Source: Synechococcus sp. PCC 7335
GTDB taxonomy: Bacteria; Cyanobacteriota; Cyanobacteriia; Phormidesmidales; Phormidesmidaceae
DNA: 64,000 nucleotides
Assembly: GCF_000155595.1 (NCBI RefSeq)
Contig: NZ_DS989904.1
Span: forward strand, 194,477-258,476
Direction of reading: 5' to 3'
Translations under genes and position numbers: made by a program
The notes under the pieces: model-generated
What the model saw: only the letters and a program-made list of their open reading frames with translations
Databases searched by the model: none
What the model was told of the DNA's origin: nothing
In this document: one piece after another, positions 63,216 through 64,000 of the stretch
Position numbering within the stretch: the stretch's first letter is position 1
Layout of the letters: each line of letters opens with the position of its first letter

Positions 63216-63449
63216 TCAATAGTCCTGGTCTTCTTCGCGATCACGCTGTGCTTGCATCTGTCTCAATGCCTCTTGCGTGGTGCCTACCACAAAACCACCC
63301 GTACCACATACCAGCATGTAGATCCGTCCTAGTCGCTGATAGTTTGCACTGGTATAGGGTGTCTCTACGATTCTAGATAACACTAAGCCAATGAAGACTC
63401 CAATGGCGCTCGTAACAATGCCAGCAAACCAGATTTTTCGTTGATTCAT
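63216..63449 (-). CDS. Small membrane protein of unknown function
   Basis: This 77-residue protein has two hydrophobic helices: WFAGIVTSAIGVFIGLVLS (about 7-25) and YMLVCGTGGFVVGTTQEAL (about 44-62), then a charged tail. It starts 29 bp after the stop of the RND efflux gene on the same strand. I do not recognise a characterised family; similar small proteins are seen in cyanobacteria. An accessory role for the efflux pump is possible from context only. Confidence 0.65.
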   Translation of the reverse strand: MNQRKIWFAGIVTSAIGVFIGLVLSRIVETPYTSANYQRLGRIYMLVCGTGGFVVGTTQEALRQMQAQRDREEDQDY

Positions 63450-63478
63450 GGCATTTCTTCCTCTGTTCTAGAGATCTC

Positions 63479-64000
63479 CTAAATCAAGTCTTCACCTTCA
63501 ATCTTGACAGGTGGGAACACAACTTCAGGGCTTCCTACATTGCCAGTACCTGCCGCCGCGAGTTCTATACCGCCACCTTTACTACCCCCATCAAGAGTAT
63601 CAGACCCACCTGAAGAAGATTCATCCTTCAAGAAGTTTGCTTCTAAACTTTTGATCACCACGTACAGTACCGGCACAACCAAAAAGCTAAGCACTGTTGA
63701 GACCAGTAGTCCGCCAAAGAGTGCAGTTCCAATGACCCGGCGTGAGGCTGAGCCTGCACCGGTCGAAATCACCAATGGGAAGAAGCCTACTAAAGACGAT
63801 ACGGCAGTCATCAAAATAGCTCTGAATCTAGCCTCGCCAGCTCTCTTAGCAGCCTCTACAATTGTTGCACCGGCTTCCTTTTCCTGGTTTGCGAATTCAA
63901 CAATCAGAATGGCGTTTTTACTAGCTAGTCCGATCAGCATCACCAAAGCTACCTGCACATACACATCGTTTTGCATGTCTCGCACAGCGACAAAGCTCAG
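63479..64000 (-). CDS. RND efflux transporter (HAE1/AcrB type), C-terminal part only
   Basis: The frame is open to the right window edge; the 5' part is outside. The visible 174 residues include the family segments NDVYVQVALVMLIGLASKNAI, ILIVEFA, GEARFRAILMTAVSSLVGF and IGTALFGGLLVSTVLSFLVVPVLYV. These are the last four or five helices of AcrB/MexF-like pumps. The C-terminal tail is Gly/Ser-rich and acidic. The pump would span the inner membrane and export hydrophobic compounds together with membrane-fusion and outer-membrane partners, not seen here. Confidence 0.92.
   Translation of the reverse strand: MSFVAVRDMQNDVYVQVALVMLIGLASKNAILIVEFANQEKEAGATIVEAAKRAGEARFRAILMTAVSSLVGFFPLVISTGAGSASRRVIGTALFGGLLVSTVLSFLVVPVLYVVIKSLEANFLKDESSSGGSDTLDGGSKGGGIELAAAGTGNVGSPEVVFPPVKIEGEDLI

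Overview
The window is cyanobacterial. Evidence: several GCGATCGC (HIP1-type) octamers, a cyanobacterial-type nif cluster (hesA, hesB, fdxH, the Mo-nitrogenase C-terminal-domain protein, the NifX-associated small proteins), DUF1400 alpha/beta hydrolases and a fused ModBC transporter. nifD and fdxN are uninterrupted, and the nif genes lie beside fermentation genes. This suggests a non-heterocystous diazotroph that fixes nitrogen under micro-oxic or dark conditions (Leptolyngbya or Synechococcus PCC 7335-like; inference only).

Layout. 1-16.8 kb is a carbon and fermentation block: partial glgX (glycogen debranching), ADP-forming acyl-CoA synthetase/GNAT, adhE, a dihydroorotate-dehydrogenase-like protein with pyruvate:ferredoxin oxidoreductase (nifJ), and pflB-pflA. 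16.9-21.3 kb is mixed: a DUF1993 protein, a MITE-like repeat, a DUF6492 protein, a glutathione S-transferase remnant and an SbmA/BacA-like ABC transporter. 21.5-34.4 kb handles redox stress and metals: hcp, a P1B-4 ATPase, a DUF5132/HMA2/P-type ATPase cassette, feoA-feoB-feoC and ferritin. 34.4-56.0 kb is an unbroken minus-strand run of 25 genes, in transcription order: nifB-fdxN-nifS-nifU-nifH-nifD-nifK-nifZ-(Mo-nitrogenase C-terminal protein)-nifEN (fused)-nifX-(DUF269)-(CCE_0567 type)-nifW-hesA-(small membrane protein)-hesB-fdxH-feoA-flavodoxin-methyltransferase-cysK-(115 aa)-modA-modBC. 56.0-58.1 kb holds an IS982-family element beside remains of an older IS5/IS903-type element. 58.5-63.0 kb holds two paralogous secreted hydrolases, the second fused to a solute-binding domain. 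63.0-64.0 kb holds a second MITE copy, a small membrane protein and the 3' end of an RND efflux gene.

Functional logic (inference). Glycogen is opened by GlgX. Pyruvate is split by PFOR or PFL, and acetyl-CoA goes to acetate plus ATP (acyl-CoA synthetase) or ethanol (AdhE). PFOR electrons can reach nitrogenase through the flavodoxin or FdxH. Feo and ferritin supply iron, ModABC molybdenum, and CysK/NifS sulfur. Most of the central enzymes are oxygen-sensitive, so the window looks like an anoxic-growth island. No nif regulator (cnfR/patB), nifV, nifT, nifP, tRNA, rRNA or CRISPR array was seen.

The least explained items are the DUF5132/HMA2/cysteine-less P-type ATPase cassette with 16-bp iterons in front of it; a widespread pattern of 11-18 bp tandem micro-duplications in intergenic DNA and in-frame in protein linkers; the hydrolase/solute-binding fusion; the small membrane protein between hesA and hesB; and a 20-bp-stem dyad in front of pflB.
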